A stretch of 64,000 nt of DNA from an uncultured Lachnospiraceae bacterium (GTDB lineage Bacteria > Bacillota > Clostridia > Lachnospirales > Lachnospiraceae): the NCBI GenBank assembly GCA_944381475.1, contig CALWLH010000033.1, positions 1 through 64,000 on the forward strand. Reading direction: 5' to 3'. This document shows, in pieces, positions 63,227-64,000 of the stretch (the first letter of the stretch is position 1; every line of letters begins with the position of its first letter). The notes beneath the pieces were generated by a model. That model was given only the letters and a program-made list of their open reading frames with translations, was not told the origin of the DNA and did not search any database. A program made the translations under genes and the position numbers.

Positions 63227-64000
63227 CTATAGTAAATATCTGTTGACCAAGCCCTCCACAAGCTGCATATCCAACACACTTTTCTCTGTCTCAAAGGTCA
63301 AGATCAACCTTTCTCCCGGATATATATTGTTCTTTTCATAGGCATGAAGCTTTTTAACTGCGTTTTGAGCATAAGTCTGATCATCCATACGTCCGTCATG
63401 CTCCCAATATATTTCTTTTCCCAACTTTTTAGAAAGGAATGTAAAATCCGGATGAACCATTCCAAAATTTTCCAGTCTCAAAGGGCATTCATACTTATAT
63501 GGAATCCCCCTTCTGTAAAAATAATCCGCCAGTATCTTTTCAGATTTTGATCTAACCCTCTCACCCTTTTCTGTTATAATCAGTGGAGCGTTATCATAAA
63601 AGCCTTTTTTCTCATAATCCTCCGAAACCCATTTTTCTCTCGTTTGCTCCCATGTGGATTTTACTGGCGTTATGAGCTTTTGCTTTTCTTTTCCCTCCCT
63701 CTCATATATCAGATCGATCTCATCATCAGCATAATTCCTGAGAATATTCTTTATCTGTGAAAGTCTTTTCTCGGCCAACAAGAATATCTTTTTATCATAT
63801 GATTTCTGAGCCAACCCTCTCGCCAGATTTATTTGTGACACCGGTATATACTTTCCCTTGCCCTTGCCGGGTGTCCCGTGATAGTATTGAACCGTCTTAC
63901 CAGACCGGGATATATAAAGAGAACCCTCCGGTGCGTTTTTCAGCCTATCTCTCACACAACCTAGGCAAGCTTCCAGCATCTTCTCTTCCCGCAGCAATTC
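63227..64000 (-). CDS. PD-(D/E)XK nuclease-like protein, probably running past the window edge
   Basis: At least 250 residues. The C-terminal half has a pattern expected of a restriction-type fold: VRSKSEKILADYFYRRGIPY (Glu), then VHPDFTFL (Asp), then GKEIYWEHDGRMDD (Glu in WEH). The N-terminal region is basic, including a Gly/Lys-rich GTPGKGKGKYIP. The frame is open to the right edge; a TTG at 63997 and an ATG at 63979 are possible starts, but the true start may lie beyond 64000. The cellular role is unknown. Confidence 0.6.
   Translation of the reverse strand, partial: ELLREEKMLEACLGCVRDRLKNAPEGSLYISRSGKTVQYYHGTPGKGKGKYIPVSQINLARGLAQKSYDKKIFLLAEKRLSQIKNILRNYADDEIDLIYEREGKEKQKLITPVKSTWEQTREKWVSEDYEKKGFYDNAPLIITEKGERVRSKSEKILADYFYRRGIPYKYECPLRLENFGMVHPDFTFLSKKLGKEIYWEHDGRMDDQTYAQNAVKKLHAYEKNNIYPGERLILTFETEKSVLDMQLVEGLVNRYLL

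Overview
The window looks like chromosomal DNA of a Gram-positive anaerobe of the Lachnospiraceae type (Clostridia). The grounds are the gene order of the S10-spc-alpha ribosomal cluster (including a KOW-domain gene between map and infA), the zinc-type S14 and L36, the Lrp plus class I aminotransferase pair, lipoprotein signal peptides, and glycyl-radical metabolism. I do not name a species. No tRNA, rRNA, CRISPR array or phage genes were seen. Almost every gene lies on the minus strand.

Region 1 (1-17 kb) is the complete ribosomal protein cluster, read right to left from rpsJ to rplQ. It starts at a promoter near 16.93 kb, with a long structured leader, and ends at an intrinsic terminator near 0.13 kb. 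A second good terminator lies directly after secY, so adk to rplQ probably has its own promoter. Region 2 (17-31 kb) holds a soluble LytS-like kinase with a SARP-like response regulator, an RlmI-like methyltransferase on the plus strand, and a housekeeping run: an AIR-synthase-like protein, Lrp regulator, aminotransferase, trmL, a DUF2142 membrane protein, cca, a PrcB-like lipoprotein and aroB. It ends with a serine hydrolase and a beta-helix carbohydrate-binding surface protein. Region 3 (31-34 kb) has two adjacent exported proteins sharing a domain; one lies in a strikingly A+T-rich patch and has a papain-like C-terminus.

Region 4 (34-48 kb) has an alcohol dehydrogenase, then a two-component system followed by an oligopeptide ABC transporter. 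Four of its five subunits are clearly larger than the family norm. Glutamate dehydrogenase follows. Region 5 (48-52 kb) is an A+T-rich operon of a small secreted protein with a two-permease MacB-type ABC transporter, beside an IS66 transposase remnant. Region 6 (52-62 kb) is a catabolic locus: AraC regulator, nanK, nanE, an unassigned glycyl radical enzyme, its activase and a GH94-like phosphorylase. A TraX-like membrane protein and a lipoprotein follow. Four genes here are broken: three by single-base indels in homopolymers and one (nanK) by an in-frame TAG. Region 7 (62-64 kb) has a small protein, ogt and a nuclease-like protein running to the window edge.

Across the window run two short repeat families that genes do not explain. 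One is a hairpin element flanked by GATGC and TGATATCA-like ends (about six copies, several in 5' leaders). The other is a GCGATAMGCCC motif placed directly after the T-tract of four separate terminators.
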